The translations under genes were made by a program, and so were the position numbers. The notes beneath the pieces are model-generated. The model worked only from the letters and a program-made list of their open reading frames with translations, was not told where the DNA came from and searched no databases. A stretch of 64,000 nucleotides of DNA from Bordetella genomosp. 9 (GTDB taxonomy: Bacteria; Pseudomonadota; Gammaproteobacteria; Burkholderiales; Burkholderiaceae_B): positions 372,001-436,000 of the forward strand of contig NZ_CP021109.1 of NCBI RefSeq assembly GCF_002119725.1. The letters are read 5' to 3'. This document shows, piece by piece, positions 27,777-36,961 of this stretch. Numbering within the stretch: position 1 is the stretch's first letter; every line of letters begins with the position of its first letter.

Positions 27777-28544
27777 TCAGCCACCGGACTGAACTGGCCT
27801 GCCGTTCAGAGGTTGCACCGGGCGCGCGTTCATTGGATACAGCTGCTGGAAAGCCTGCAACTGTTCCGCCGAAATCTGCATAGGTTGCTTGAGTATTCGC
27901 CATTGCACGCCTTCCGTGCACGGCGGTGTTGTCAGCGAGCCCGCAAAGGCGTAGTACGACCGTTCGGCTGGAAGCAGCGCATTGGCTTGGATACCACCCG
28001 GAATCTTGATGGCCGTCCCTACTCGCGCGGACATTGTCGAGAACACCTTTTCAAGCAGCGGGCTGTGCTCGCCAACCTCGAACAGCACGCCGACGACGGC
28101 GAGGCGACCAGCATCGCTCCGATGCACAAGATGCGCCACCAACGGATAGGCTTTGCCATCGATCCGTTCTTCGCTCGGCGTGTGGAAATGGAACTGCAGC
28201 AGCTTGTACTTGCCGTCCTGCAGCGCGATGGTACCCCCGTCGGCAAGGTCGACTTGAATCGTATGGCCATTGTTGATCACGTTGGCCACGCTCTGGCGAT
28301 AGTCGAATGCGATCGCCGGTAGATCGGCGTCGACGACATCCCGGATATCGATCGGGGACTGCTCCTTGCCAAGCTTGCACATGGCGTAGTCCTGGGCGAG
28401 ATCGCCCCATTTTCCTGCTCCTGTCTCTCCGTGGTAGCTCCATGAGGGAGAGGACTGCGCCGCATGATCGGCGGCATTTGCCTGAGGCGATATATGCCCA
28501 TCTCGATCACAACCTGATCCTGCGCGCGTACGACCGCCCTCCAT
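27777..28544 (-). pseudogene. alpha-carbonic anhydrase that has lost its signal peptide
   Basis: The catalytic domain is complete: the zinc ligands stand in QFHFHTPSEE and VAHLVHR, and the mature start ADHAAQSSPSWSYHGE is visible. Alpha-type enzymes interconvert CO2 and bicarbonate in the periplasm and need an export signal. Upstream of about 28475 the sequence is antisense to a truncated glycosyltransferase, and the predicted first residues (MEGGRTRAGSG) are not a signal peptide. The gene appears fused to foreign DNA by a deletion. It may still be translated in the cytoplasm, but export should fail. Confidence 0.7.
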
Positions 28545-28849
28545 CGGGCATGCAGGGCTATCTAATCACGCCCCGTGCGGCTCGCCGGTTGGTCGCCCAC
28601 GCGAATCGGATCGTTTGGCCGATCGACGAAACGCTGGACCAGTACTGGAAGCACGGACTCCGACTTTGTACTGCCCTGCCCGCGGCGATTGGGATCGCAG
28701 ACACATTCGAATCGACCATTGGCGACCGCGCACCGCGTCGCCGGCCTAAATGGAGAAAGGTGCAGCGCGAGCTGATCAATGCCTCTCAAGCGTTGCAGCG
28801 CAGGCTCTTCAACTTGAAGCACTACGGCTTCCTTCGGGGCAGTGCGTGA
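28442..28849 (+). pseudogene. 3' half of a GT25 LPS glycosyltransferase
   Basis: The plus-strand frame carries the C-terminal part of a family 25 glycosyltransferase (GMQGYLITPRAARRLV, then PIDETLDQYW). The donor-binding N-terminal half is missing. The 5' edge joins the 5' edge of the carbonic anhydrase near 28475-28500, so both genes lost their beginnings in one event. The ATG at 28442 lies in carbonic anhydrase DNA and is probably accidental. Confidence 0.65.
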
Positions 28850-28950
28850 TTCCTGGGCGCTGGATTCGCGCCCTTGCGCTACCGTCCCGGAGCCCACACA
28901 AGCATCGTCCCTCCATCATCCGCCAGGATCTGACCATCGCCTAACCTTGC

Positions 28951-28982
28951 AAAAAAAAAGCGCCCGGCGATTTACCGGGCGC
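28951..28982 (-). terminator. Rho-independent terminator, minus strand
   Basis: On the minus strand GCGCCCGG-TAAATCG-CCGGGCGC is followed by nine T residues. There is no annotated minus-strand gene upstream of it, so it probably ends a non-coding transcript. Confidence 0.75.
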
Positions 28983-29039
28983 GCGAAGGTCGGAGCGGGG
29001 AGCCCTGACCGTGGAGGTAGACAACAGAACAGGTGTCGA
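28951..29039 (-). ncRNA. candidate box-driven small RNA on the minus strand, about 90 nt
   Basis: It is bounded by the inferred start near 29039 (box at 29075-29088, -10 TACATT at 29046-29051) and a terminator ending at 28951. It contains CTCCCCGC (complement of 28995-29002) upstream of the terminator stem, the same octamer as in the candidate at 21.4 kb. No minus-strand gene is present, which makes the lone terminator hard to explain otherwise. Confidence 0.4.
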
Positions 29040-29045
29040 GTCGCT

Positions 29046-29088
29046 AATGTACCGCTTACAACTCCTCGCATGAATCGGATTGCTCCGA
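29046..29088 (-). promoter_or_regulatory. RcsB-like box upstream of the DsbD-like gene and a candidate sRNA
   Basis: TCGGA-TTGC-TCCGA at 29075-29088 is a perfect palindrome. Read on the minus strand, a -10-like TACATT starts exactly 23 bases beyond it. On the plus strand no good hexamer lies at that distance. It stands 136 bases before the DsbD-like gene, so it could serve either direction. Confidence 0.55.
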
Positions 29089-29224
29089 AATCCATGGTGC
29101 AAATTTTCTATCTGACTCCCGCCCCTTCGTTTGACCACCATACGCGGCATAACCGCTTCTCTCTCCCGCGAACCCATCCCGAACGCTTACGCGTCGGTCA
29201 ATTGCGCAACTTCGATAGTTCTAC

Positions 29225-30574
29225 ATGCATAAACTTCGCTTCATTGCATTGACATTGGCCTCTGTGCTGTTCCACGGAGTCAGCTACGCCACTTCATCCT
29301 CCATCTCGGAGCCGACACAGGCGTCTCTTGCCCTCCTGTTGTTGTTCGCGTTCATCGGCGGTGCACTGCTGAATTTGATGCCCTGCGTGCTGCCGGTGCT
29401 CTCTCTCAAGCTGCTGTCGCTAGTGACGGGCGGCAATAGCAGAGCACAATTGCGCAGCTGCGCGACTTGGTACACGGTGGGCGTCGTCACGTCGTTTGCA
29501 GTGATCGGCATCGTAATTGTCGCGGTGCAATCCACGGGCAAGGCCTTGGGGTGGGGCTTTCAACTACAGGAGCCGACCTTTGTCGCCGTTTTGGCGTGGC
29601 TGATGACGTTGATCGGCCTGAGCTTGGCGGGACATTTCACGCTGGGCGGCGGCGGCGGCGGGGCCAGTACAAAGCTGTTGAATCGGAGCGGTCGCGCCGG
29701 CGACTTCTGGACCGGTGCGTTGACCTGTGTGGTGGCAAGCCCTTGCGTGGCGCCACTGATGGGCGCCCCTTTGGCGTATGCCTTTACGGCCCCCTGGCCG
29801 CTGGCGATGGCCGTGTTCGTGACATTGGGCTTCGGCGTAGCTGCCCCGTTCCTGGTGGTCGGATTCGTACCTGGGCTGGCCAGCCGACTTCCCAAGCCCG
29901 GCGCGTGGATGGACACCTTGAAGACGGTACTCGCATACCCGATGTTTCTCACGGGAGTCTGGCTGCTGTGGGTCCTGGGACGTCAGCTCGGCATCAATGC
30001 GGTCGCTGTTGCGCTGATCGCCGTCGTAGCGCTTGCACTGGGGCTCTGGCAATACGAGCGTTCCCGATGGGCCGATCGTGTTTGGGGCAAGCGAATGGGA
30101 GCCCTGGTCATCCTGGCCAGTCTCGCCATCTCCATCAGTGCGGGAAGAATTCCTGCGACCGGTATCCCAGAGCTCAAACCTTCGAATCTGAGCATCGCGA
30201 CGCCGTACACCCCGAAAGACCTTGAACGACTCCGGAACGAAGGCCGCAGTGTCTTCGTCTCCGTTACCGCGGATTGGTGCATTACCTGTATCGCGAACGA
30301 GCAGGCGGTCCTGAGCCGTGCGGAGTTTGTGGATCTGTTACGCCGCACGGAAACGGTATATATGAAGGGCGACTGGACCAACGGCGACCCGGTCGTAGAT
30401 GCCTTCCTGAAGGGCCATGGGGTAGCTGGCGTCCCGCTGTATGTTCTGTATCGGGGCACTGACGACAACGCGACAACGGTCCTTCCGCAGATTCTCACGA
30501 TGGACAGCATTCGTACCGCGTTGGAGCGGCAAAGAATGACCTCAAACGATACTGCGTCATTTCAGGGGCGCTAA
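29225..30574 (+). CDS. DsbD/ScsB-like thiol-disulfide transporter with C-terminal thioredoxin domain
   Basis: A 449-residue membrane protein. A signal or first membrane helix precedes the DsbD-type core with paired Cys in LMPCVLPVLSLK and ASPCVAPLMG. About eight membrane helices follow, then a periplasmic thioredoxin-like domain with ADWCITC. It should pass electrons from cytoplasmic thioredoxin to periplasmic substrates. The N-terminal alpha domain of classic DsbD is missing, so it is a short form. Proper disulfide handling could matter for pilus subunits or secreted enzymes, but no link is visible besides the nearby box. Confidence 0.85.
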   Translation: MHKLRFIALTLASVLFHGVSYATSSSISEPTQASLALLLLFAFIGGALLNLMPCVLPVLSLKLLSLVTGGNSRAQLRSCATWYTVGVVTSFAVIGIVIVAVQSTGKALGWGFQLQEPTFVAVLAWLMTLIGLSLAGHFTLGGGGGGASTKLLNRSGRAGDFWTGALTCVVASPCVAPLMGAPLAYAFTAPWPLAMAVFVTLGFGVAAPFLVVGFVPGLASRLPKPGAWMDTLKTVLAYPMFLTGVWLLWVLGRQLGINAVAVALIAVVALALGLWQYERSRWADRVWGKRMGALVILASLAISISAGRIPATGIPELKPSNLSIATPYTPKDLERLRNEGRSVFVSVTADWCITCIANEQAVLSRAEFVDLLRRTETVYMKGDWTNGDPVVDAFLKGHGVAGVPLYVLYRGTDDNATTVLPQILTMDSIRTALERQRMTSNDTASFQGR

Positions 30575-30742
30575 CGACTTTCGGAACGCCTCGCGCCGTA
30601 TCCTCGAATAGGCGCTTCGCTGCGGCTCCGTGCCTTCGGAGAGTCCAAGGGCGCCGGGGTTGAGAGCGAAAAGCTAAAGCAGTACGATTACCCCGCCCAG
30701 GTTCCCAACCGAGGCATCGAGCCTGCCCCAACGGGCTCATTC

Positions 30743-30773
30743 ATGCGCTTGCCCCAGCAGGCGCATTTTTTTT
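30743..30773 (+). terminator. Rho-independent terminator after the DsbD-like gene
   Basis: The stem ATGCGC-T-TGC / GCA-G-GCGCAT is followed by eight T residues. It lies 170 bases after the gene end; the bases in between show no gene. It faces the convergent pilus operon. Confidence 0.75.
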
Positions 30774-30959
30774 CGTCGAACTCACGGGAGCGCTGCGCGG
30801 ACTCTGCGTCCGCCTGGCGTCTATTGGGGCACGCCACCGTTTCCGCCATGATTGGCAGAGATCGACTGCAGCCCACCGCTAGTTCGCACACCGCGCGGGC
30901 CTGCGCGGTGCTGGTCGTCAATTCCTATCCTCAGCAGCGTGCCAAGGCACCTCAAAACC

Positions 30960-32233
30960 TCAGCCCTCCGGCTCCGAATCGAATACCACGGTAATCGTGC
31001 CGCGGTATTTGGCGCCAGGGTGTTTCACCATATCGGCCACCCCTTGCTCGCCGACCTCGATGTGTAGTCTGGAATCGGCCATCAGAACATATCCCTCCGG
31101 TTCGATCCTGGTCTGCTGATCCGCGACCAACGGTAAGCGCGTCACCGGTTGTCCGCTTTCCGTACGCATCCTTGACATGGTCAGCGCTACATCCAGCGGT
31201 GCGCTGGCATTCTGCTCGGTACTACGGATGACGCAGCGCCCATTCTGCGGAGCACCATCCGGACATGTCAGCTTGACGCTGAAGGGGTGGATGTGGTAAA
31301 GCTGAATGGCACATCGCGGAAGATCTTTGTCGGTCGACGTCCGCTGTTCAACCACGCGCCCCAGCCCCCCGGCGGCTCCAAGACGGCGCGGTCCGAGCCG
31401 GGAGGAAGGTGAAGTTCAAACTGATGATGGACGAAGAGCTCCAGCGCAATGACGATGGACGACCTCTCCACCGTAGCCCGATCACCGAAGTCAAAGTCGC
31501 CGCCCGGCCCAATCGTGAAAGTGTGCTCGCCCCGATAGGTACCGCTGGCCATGCGCAAGGGGTTCGGTGCAACGAGTTCATACCCGATGGACGTACTGAT
31601 ACCGTCGAAGCGAAATCCGTGTTGAGACTGCGGAAGATCGAACTTGGGAATCTTGATACATGCACCAGCGTCTTGTGGGAATTTCCACATAAACATGTAC
31701 GAAGCCGGCCAAATCGCGCCAACACCGCTCTGTTGACAGGGTTGCGGTGCAGATACCCATGAGCCCCCGATCCACAACGCCCTGTGTGATTCTACGGCAT
31801 CTGGAACTCCGGTGATCTCGGAGGCAGGCGTATTCAACTCATACTTTGCTGAAAAGGCCGACACACGGAAGCTCAGAATCTCTCTTTGTCCCGTGCGATC
31901 GTTTGTCACTGGGATTTCGACAAATCGCGAGGGAACTTTAATATGTGCTGCGTCCCTTCCACCTCGCTCGGCCTCCAAATCATAAGCGATTTGTCCGATC
32001 GGTAATGAAACGCTAAATGTTCCGTTGGAAACGCATTGATTTGGAAACTCCACGCAATATCCCGACAGCGGCGTCGTGTTGACAAAGCGGTTATTAGCGG
32101 GATTCTCCACGGAAGGCTTGAACTCGGCGGTAAAGGTGATGTCTGCCGCCACCGCGTATCCCGAAAAGACCGCGGACGCCAACGCCAACGCCAACGCCAA
32201 CGCCGTGGCCGCTTTCCAATTATTGCTCTTCAT
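30960..32233 (-). pseudogene. second class-5 fimbrial tip adhesin, frameshifted
   Basis: This copy parallels the intact adhesin at 33100-34359. The N-terminal domain (signal peptide, ITFTAEFKPS..., to about residue 310) is diverged, while the C-terminal pilin domain is almost identical at DNA level. Near 31280 the intact copy reads GAACGGGGTCGATG and this one GAAGGGGTGGATG: one base is missing, so the frame breaks after FSFTTSTP, exactly at the domain boundary. The product would be a receptor domain of 321 residues with no donor-strand domain. It is the last gene of the pilus operon, after the regulator. Confidence 0.8.
32175..32204. repeat. hexanucleotide tandem repeat in the adhesin signal peptide
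   Basis: Five tandem units of RACGCC (four exact AACGCC) encode an Ala-Leu run (ALALALALAS) in the signal peptide of the second adhesin. The first adhesin copy lacks it. Slippage by one unit keeps the frame and changes only the length of the hydrophobic core. Confidence 0.75.
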
Positions 32234-32328
32234 TTCTACCCCTCCGAACAGATCAGCCGCGCAGTTGACTTTTTAACCGCCTGGCGCTTCAAGTTTAGAC
32301 GCAGGGCATTGCAAATTACTACCATGCT

Positions 32329-33036
32329 CTATTCCCGCCCGGATCGGCTCGGTGAGCCATCCCCCAGTAAGTCGTAAACATGATTGCGCAGCTTGTACAG
32401 CTCGCCGAGACTGCGCAGCCCGAGCTTGCGGAATGCTGAAGTCTTCTGTGTGCTGATCGTCTTGATACTGCGCGAAAACTTGGCCGCGATCTCGCTGACC
32501 GAATCGCCCTCCAGCAGGCAGCGCAGCACTTCATGCTCTCTTGAGGTCAGCACAAGCGGATCGGCGGGACGATGCCTGATCCGCTCGCCCGCCTCCCCCA
32601 TCGGCACACCGATCTCAGCTGCCACCGGCTCACTGACATAGCGCTTGCCGCTGGCGACGGCCCGGATTGCAGCAGACACCTCCGACATCGGCCTGTCCTT
32701 GCTGACATAGCCGCTGGCGCCGGCCCTAAGCGCCAATGAGATGGTTGCCGGGCTGCGCAACCCTGACGCCACTACGATGGCAGTGGCGGGATGACGGCTA
32801 CGCAGTAGACGTATCAGATTCAAGCCATCAATGTCCCCGGGCCCCAGCACGTAATCGATCAGCAACAGATCCGCCGGCGATCGGCCAAGATGCTCCAGCA
32901 GATCGACGCTCGCGCGGAACAAACCGGCCACCTGAATACGCGGATCCTTGGCGAGGCATTGCTCCAGCCCCTTCAAGACCACCGGGTGATCGTCCAACAC
33001 CGCAACCCGCAGCGGTAAGCTCGTTTTCCAATTCAT
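32329..33036 (-). CDS. LuxR/NarL-type response regulator inside the pilus operon
   Basis: A 235-residue regulator with a receiver (VAVLDDHPVV, phospho-Asp in LLLIDYVLGP) and an HTH containing RSIKTISTQKTSAFRKLG, almost the same recognition helix as the regulator at 18.2-18.9 kb. It should bind the same DNA boxes. I chose the ATG at 33036, preceded by AGGAAG; the frame opens at 33090. It lies between the two adhesin genes, 63 bases after the first. No kinase gene adjoins it, so the hybrid sensor at 15.7-18.2 kb is the likely phosphodonor. Burkholderia cable-pilus clusters also carry cblS/T/R-type regulators (recollection). Confidence 0.88.
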   Translation of the reverse strand: MNWKTSLPLRVAVLDDHPVVLKGLEQCLAKDPRIQVAGLFRASVDLLEHLGRSPADLLLIDYVLGPGDIDGLNLIRLLRSRHPATAIVVASGLRSPATISLALRAGASGYVSKDRPMSEVSAAIRAVASGKRYVSEPVAAEIGVPMGEAGERIRHRPADPLVLTSREHEVLRCLLEGDSVSEIAAKFSRSIKTISTQKTSAFRKLGLRSLGELYKLRNHVYDLLGDGSPSRSGRE

Positions 33037-33099
33037 GGTTCTTCCTGCCACGCGAGACAATGCCCTCTTATCAATAGCGTGCCGAGGCATGCCATAACC

Positions 33100-34359
33100 T
33101 TAGCCTTCCGGCTCAGAATCAAATACCACGGTAATCGTGCCGCGGTATTTGGCGCCAGGGTGTTTCACCATATCGGCCACCCCTTGCTCGCCGACCTCGA
33201 TGTGTAGTCTGGAATCGCCCATCAGAACATATCCCTCCGGTTCGATCCTGGTCTGCTGATCCGCGACCAACGGTAAGCGCGTCACCGGTTGTCCGCTTTC
33301 CGTACGCATCCTTGACATGGTCAGCGCTACATCCAGCGGTGCGCTGGCATTCTGCTCGGTACTACGGATGAGGCAGCGCCCATTCTGCGGAGCACCGTCA
33401 GGGCACGTCAGCTTGACGCTGAACGGGGTCGATGTGGTGAAGCTGAATGGCACATCGCGGAAGATCTTTGTCGGTCGACGCCCGCTGTTCACCCACGCGC
33501 CCCAGCCACCCGACGGCTCCAGCACGGCGCGGTCCGAGCCTGGAGGAAGGTGCAGTTCAATCTGATGATGGACGAAGAGCTCCAGTCCGATGACGATGGA
33601 CGACTTCTCCACTGTGGCCCGATCACCAAAGTCAAAGTCGCCGCCCGGGCCAATCGTGAAGGTGTGCTCGCCCCGATAGGTGCCGCTGCTCATTTTCAAT
33701 GGATTCGGTGTAACCAGCTCATAGCCGATAGAGGTGTTGGGACCGTCGAAACGAAACCCATGCTCAGACTGCGGAAGATCGAACTTGGGAATCTTGATGC
33801 AGGCGCCCGGACCCACAGGGAAATTCCACAAGAACGTGTAATGCAAATCTGAAAGATATCCCATACCGGTGCCGCTACAGGGCGCCGGAGCATTCACCCA
33901 CGAGGATCCGTGCCATAGCGATCGGTGTCCTGCTTGGGGGTTTTCAGCGCCCGTAATGGTCGTCACTGGGGTATTCAATCTATACGCTGTAGAGAAAGAT
34001 GACACACGGAAGTTGAGGATCTCGCTAGCACCTGTTCGGTCGTTTACCACCTGAACCTGGACAAACTGCGATGGTAATTTGATATGCGCCGCTTCTCTGC
34101 CGCCCCGATCCGCCTCCAAATCAAACTGAACTTGCCCAATTGGCAATGCCACGCTGAACTGTCCATTCGGACAATGTTCTGGAAACGAGGCGCAGTACCC
34201 GGACTGCGGCGTCGTGTTGATAAAGCGGTTATGCGTGGGGTTCCCCACCGAGGGCTTGAACTCCGCGGTAAAGGTGATATCCGCCGCCACCGTCCGGCCC
34301 GCAAAGAGTGCTGCTCCTACCGCCAAGGCAATGGCCGCTTTCCAACTATTGCTCTTCAT
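33100..34359 (-). CDS. class-5 fimbrial tip adhesin (CblD/CfaE-like)
   Basis: A 419-residue exported protein: signal peptide to AGRTVAA, an N-terminal receptor-binding domain (ITFTAEFKPSVGNPTHNRF onward) and a C-terminal pilin-like domain (FSVKLTCPDG ... GTITVVFDSEPEG). The order chaperone, major pilin, usher, adhesin matches CS1/CFA/I and cable pili, where this protein sits at the fibre tip. The start is the ATG at 34359 after GGAGGG. A frameshifted second copy follows the regulator. The last 170 or so codons are nearly identical between the copies, pointing to recent duplication or gene conversion. Confidence 0.85.
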   Translation of the reverse strand: MKSNSWKAAIALAVGAALFAGRTVAADITFTAEFKPSVGNPTHNRFINTTPQSGYCASFPEHCPNGQFSVALPIGQVQFDLEADRGGREAAHIKLPSQFVQVQVVNDRTGASEILNFRVSSFSTAYRLNTPVTTITGAENPQAGHRSLWHGSSWVNAPAPCSGTGMGYLSDLHYTFLWNFPVGPGACIKIPKFDLPQSEHGFRFDGPNTSIGYELVTPNPLKMSSGTYRGEHTFTIGPGGDFDFGDRATVEKSSIVIGLELFVHHQIELHLPPGSDRAVLEPSGGWGAWVNSGRRPTKIFRDVPFSFTTSTPFSVKLTCPDGAPQNGRCLIRSTEQNASAPLDVALTMSRMRTESGQPVTRLPLVADQQTRIEPEGYVLMGDSRLHIEVGEQGVADMVKHPGAKYRGTITVVFDSEPEG

Positions 34360-34377
34360 TTCCACCCTCCGGTCAGA

Positions 34378-36870
34378 TCAGCCGCGTGGCTGAAGTTTCT
34401 CGTCCTGGCGTACCACCTGCTGCGCACCGCACTGCAGGTCCCCCACCATCAACGTATCGGCATCACGCTCGATATTCGGGCCGTCAAGTGAGAGCTCGCA
34501 CTGCGCCACGTCGCGATGCCGGATGGTCACCGTTGGCGTCCGCTCGCTCATCTCCAGCGTAAAGAACCCATCGGCCTCCGTCACCGCCCGACCAGCGTGG
34601 TTCACCACATGCGCGCCCTTCAGCGGCTCCCCTTCTTCATCCACCACGCGGCCCATCACGGTGACGGTCTTCATCACGCGCACCTTCTGGTAGCCCACAC
34701 CGCCCTTGTTGAGGTGATAAGAGCCTAGCGCGGGTTGCACCGCGGCCGCCGGCGCGTCGCCGCCATCAAAATCGAACTGCAGCTTGCCAGGGCGATACGC
34801 CGTGACCGGTACGAAGTTGCGACCCGGCTTCAACGTCGCACTGCCGCCGTGGCTATCGAACGCGCGCAAGGGCACTTCAGGAAGGTCCGACTCAACGTCG
34901 ACGATCATGCCCGTGTCCCGACCCAGCATCTCGGAGCTCCCCGAGGCCGCAACCGCGCCCCCGCCCACGGCCATCGAGCTGTACAGATTGACACCGCCGC
35001 TCAGCGTGCCTCCGATCGAAGAGCGACTTGCGAACACGTCGCCATGTGCCAGCCTATGCTGAATCAACGCGTTGCCAGTCACGCCGATCCCGTAACGATC
35101 GCCAGTAGCACTCGCACCCACGCGCTTGATAATGTCGCCGTTCAAATCTTGCTGTACGCCCGCCGTAAAGTACTGGTCCCGACCACCGTTGGAAGCCGAA
35201 CGCGTACCGACGCTGGCGTGGTACCGGCGTCCTTCCTTGCCAAGCATAAAGTTCAACGTCACATCGACGCCGCGGTTGCGGCGGCCGTTCAGCAGGCCCG
35301 CGGGGCGATCGAATGCCGACACACGCCAGTTGAGTTCGGTGCCGAAGAGCGTGTGGCGATGAGAGAGACCCAGATCGAGCCCAAGACCACTGGTCACCCC
35401 ACTGCTGTGCGAAACCCGCCCCGTCAGAGCCGACGCTGACCCAATACGGTGGTGCACGGAAACGCCGCTGTTCTTGACGTTGCCGGCTCGCCGTTGTGCC
35501 AACGGATCGGCGTACTGCCAAGTGCGATTGTGATTCAGCGTAACCGTACCGCCGTTATAGCGGAACATTGCCTGGACGTCGGTCCCCATGCCATGCTGCG
35601 TCGAGTGATACAAGTTGGCATAAATGTTGGCCATATTGCTGACCTGCCAGTCCAACGATCCGCCGATCGAGCGATTACTGCCGATCTGCTGCGCCGACGC
35701 GCCGACGATCACGCGAGGATGCGCGAGATAGTTGATCACGCCGCCCATCGCCATATCGTTTTCGACGCTGCGGTCGCCGCTATCCAGCAAGCTACGCTGT
35801 TGCCCGGCAAAGACGGCGTATCGCCAGCGCTTTTCCAGATTGCGCCAGTTGTTCGGCTTGTATATCAATTCCGTTCGCGTGGACGTGACGTTACCGTCCT
35901 CGACCACCCGCACTTCGACCTCATAGATTCCGCCGGGAAGACGGCGCGTATCCAGCGCTTGCAGTCCCGGCTCGACTGGTTGGCTATGCATCATGACGCC
36001 ATTGCGGTACACCTCGACGGTGCCCTGGCGATTGGCCGTGACATAGACGGGATAAAGGCTTGGCTTCTCGCTGGCAATCTCGAGGGCATCAGAGGTACCG
36101 GCCATCACGCCGAATGTTGTCGCGGGCAGCCCGCCGGGCGTACGCGGCGGACGGACGGCGCCTTGCATATCCGGAACAAAGAAGCCACCACGAACGAAAT
36201 GCCCCTCCATTTCACGCTGCAGATACGCCCGCGGCGCCGAGTACTGGCGAGTCGAGTAGGTATCCGCACTCTGGGCTGCCAGCAGGCTACCCACCGCGGT
36301 CCAGTTGCCGACGCTACCGACCAGGTCGACGCTGTAGCGGCCCGCCAGGCTCTGCCGCTGGCCGCCGGTTACATTGAGGTTGTTGTGAAGAATCACGCCA
36401 CGGCTGCCGGCTTCCGGCAAGGCGTAATATTTTGCCGTGGTCTGATCCCGCTCTGCCGCATTCGTGGCGATGCTCAACACCGAATTTTCCAGGCTGTAAT
36501 GCAGCGCCATCAATCCGGCCTCGCACTTGCCTTCGCACTGGCCGAGACGGCGCGGTTCAGCCAGGTATGTGGCCCAACGTTGTCGCTCCTCCGGCGCGAG
36601 CGTACTGCCTTCGAAATCCGTGAACTCGATCAACTGGATCTCCGCAGTACGTGAAAGGGTCACGAGTGCATCGCCAAGATACTGGCCGTCTCGCTCCACG
36701 CGCACGCCCAGCGGCACCTCGAAGAAGTGTTCACGAAAATCCTCCGGCAGTTGCTCCGCTTGCTGAAGCACGGACAGAGCAGCTGCGGGCGGCTGAACGA
36801 CAGCATGGCTGCTCGAAGCGAACGCCGCCATAGTCAACAACGTGGAATATACAAGTGTCTTCAACCGCAT
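34378..36870 (-). CDS. outer-membrane usher of class-5 pili (CfaC/CblC/TcfC-like)
   Basis: An 830-residue exported usher with signal peptide (STLLTMAAFASSSHA), a long beta-barrel region and a C-terminal carboxypeptidase-like domain (GRVVDEEGEPLKGAHVVNHA). Sequence style and gene order fit alpha-type (CS1/cable) ushers rather than FimD. It assembles pilin-chaperone complexes and threads the fibre through the outer membrane. A terminator-like hairpin stands 13-37 bases before the ATG and should reduce usher expression relative to pilin. Confidence 0.88.
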   Translation of the reverse strand: MRLKTLVYSTLLTMAAFASSSHAVVQPPAAALSVLQQAEQLPEDFREHFFEVPLGVRVERDGQYLGDALVTLSRTAEIQLIEFTDFEGSTLAPEERQRWATYLAEPRRLGQCEGKCEAGLMALHYSLENSVLSIATNAAERDQTTAKYYALPEAGSRGVILHNNLNVTGGQRQSLAGRYSVDLVGSVGNWTAVGSLLAAQSADTYSTRQYSAPRAYLQREMEGHFVRGGFFVPDMQGAVRPPRTPGGLPATTFGVMAGTSDALEIASEKPSLYPVYVTANRQGTVEVYRNGVMMHSQPVEPGLQALDTRRLPGGIYEVEVRVVEDGNVTSTRTELIYKPNNWRNLEKRWRYAVFAGQQRSLLDSGDRSVENDMAMGGVINYLAHPRVIVGASAQQIGSNRSIGGSLDWQVSNMANIYANLYHSTQHGMGTDVQAMFRYNGGTVTLNHNRTWQYADPLAQRRAGNVKNSGVSVHHRIGSASALTGRVSHSSGVTSGLGLDLGLSHRHTLFGTELNWRVSAFDRPAGLLNGRRNRGVDVTLNFMLGKEGRRYHASVGTRSASNGGRDQYFTAGVQQDLNGDIIKRVGASATGDRYGIGVTGNALIQHRLAHGDVFASRSSIGGTLSGGVNLYSSMAVGGGAVAASGSSEMLGRDTGMIVDVESDLPEVPLRAFDSHGGSATLKPGRNFVPVTAYRPGKLQFDFDGGDAPAAAVQPALGSYHLNKGGVGYQKVRVMKTVTVMGRVVDEEGEPLKGAHVVNHAGRAVTEADGFFTLEMSERTPTVTIRHRDVAQCELSLDGPNIERDADTLMVGDLQCGAQQVVRQDEKLQPRG

Positions 36871-36882
36871 CGCGAATCACCC

Positions 36883-36907
36883 AAAAATAAGGGGGGCCAA
36901 GCCCCCC
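36883..36907 (-). terminator. intra-operon terminator between pilin and usher
   Basis: The stem GGGGGGC-TTG-GCCCCCC (minus strand) is followed by TTATTTTT. It ends most transcripts after the major pilin, and partial read-through would give the low usher:pilin ratio that such operons need. Confidence 0.75.
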
Positions 36908-36961
36908 TCGCCGTTCAAGGTTAAAACGTAAGATTTCGCTGGGACAGTGCGCCGCTACGTA

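Noticed and set aside
30636..30660. TTCGGA-N3-TCCAA near 30.65 kb
   Set aside because: The spacer is three bases and the right half deviates; it does not fit the box family.
32329..33036. Idea that the pilus-operon regulator is the direct partner of an adjacent kinase
   Set aside because: No kinase gene is next to it; the only candidate in the window is the hybrid sensor 14 kb away.
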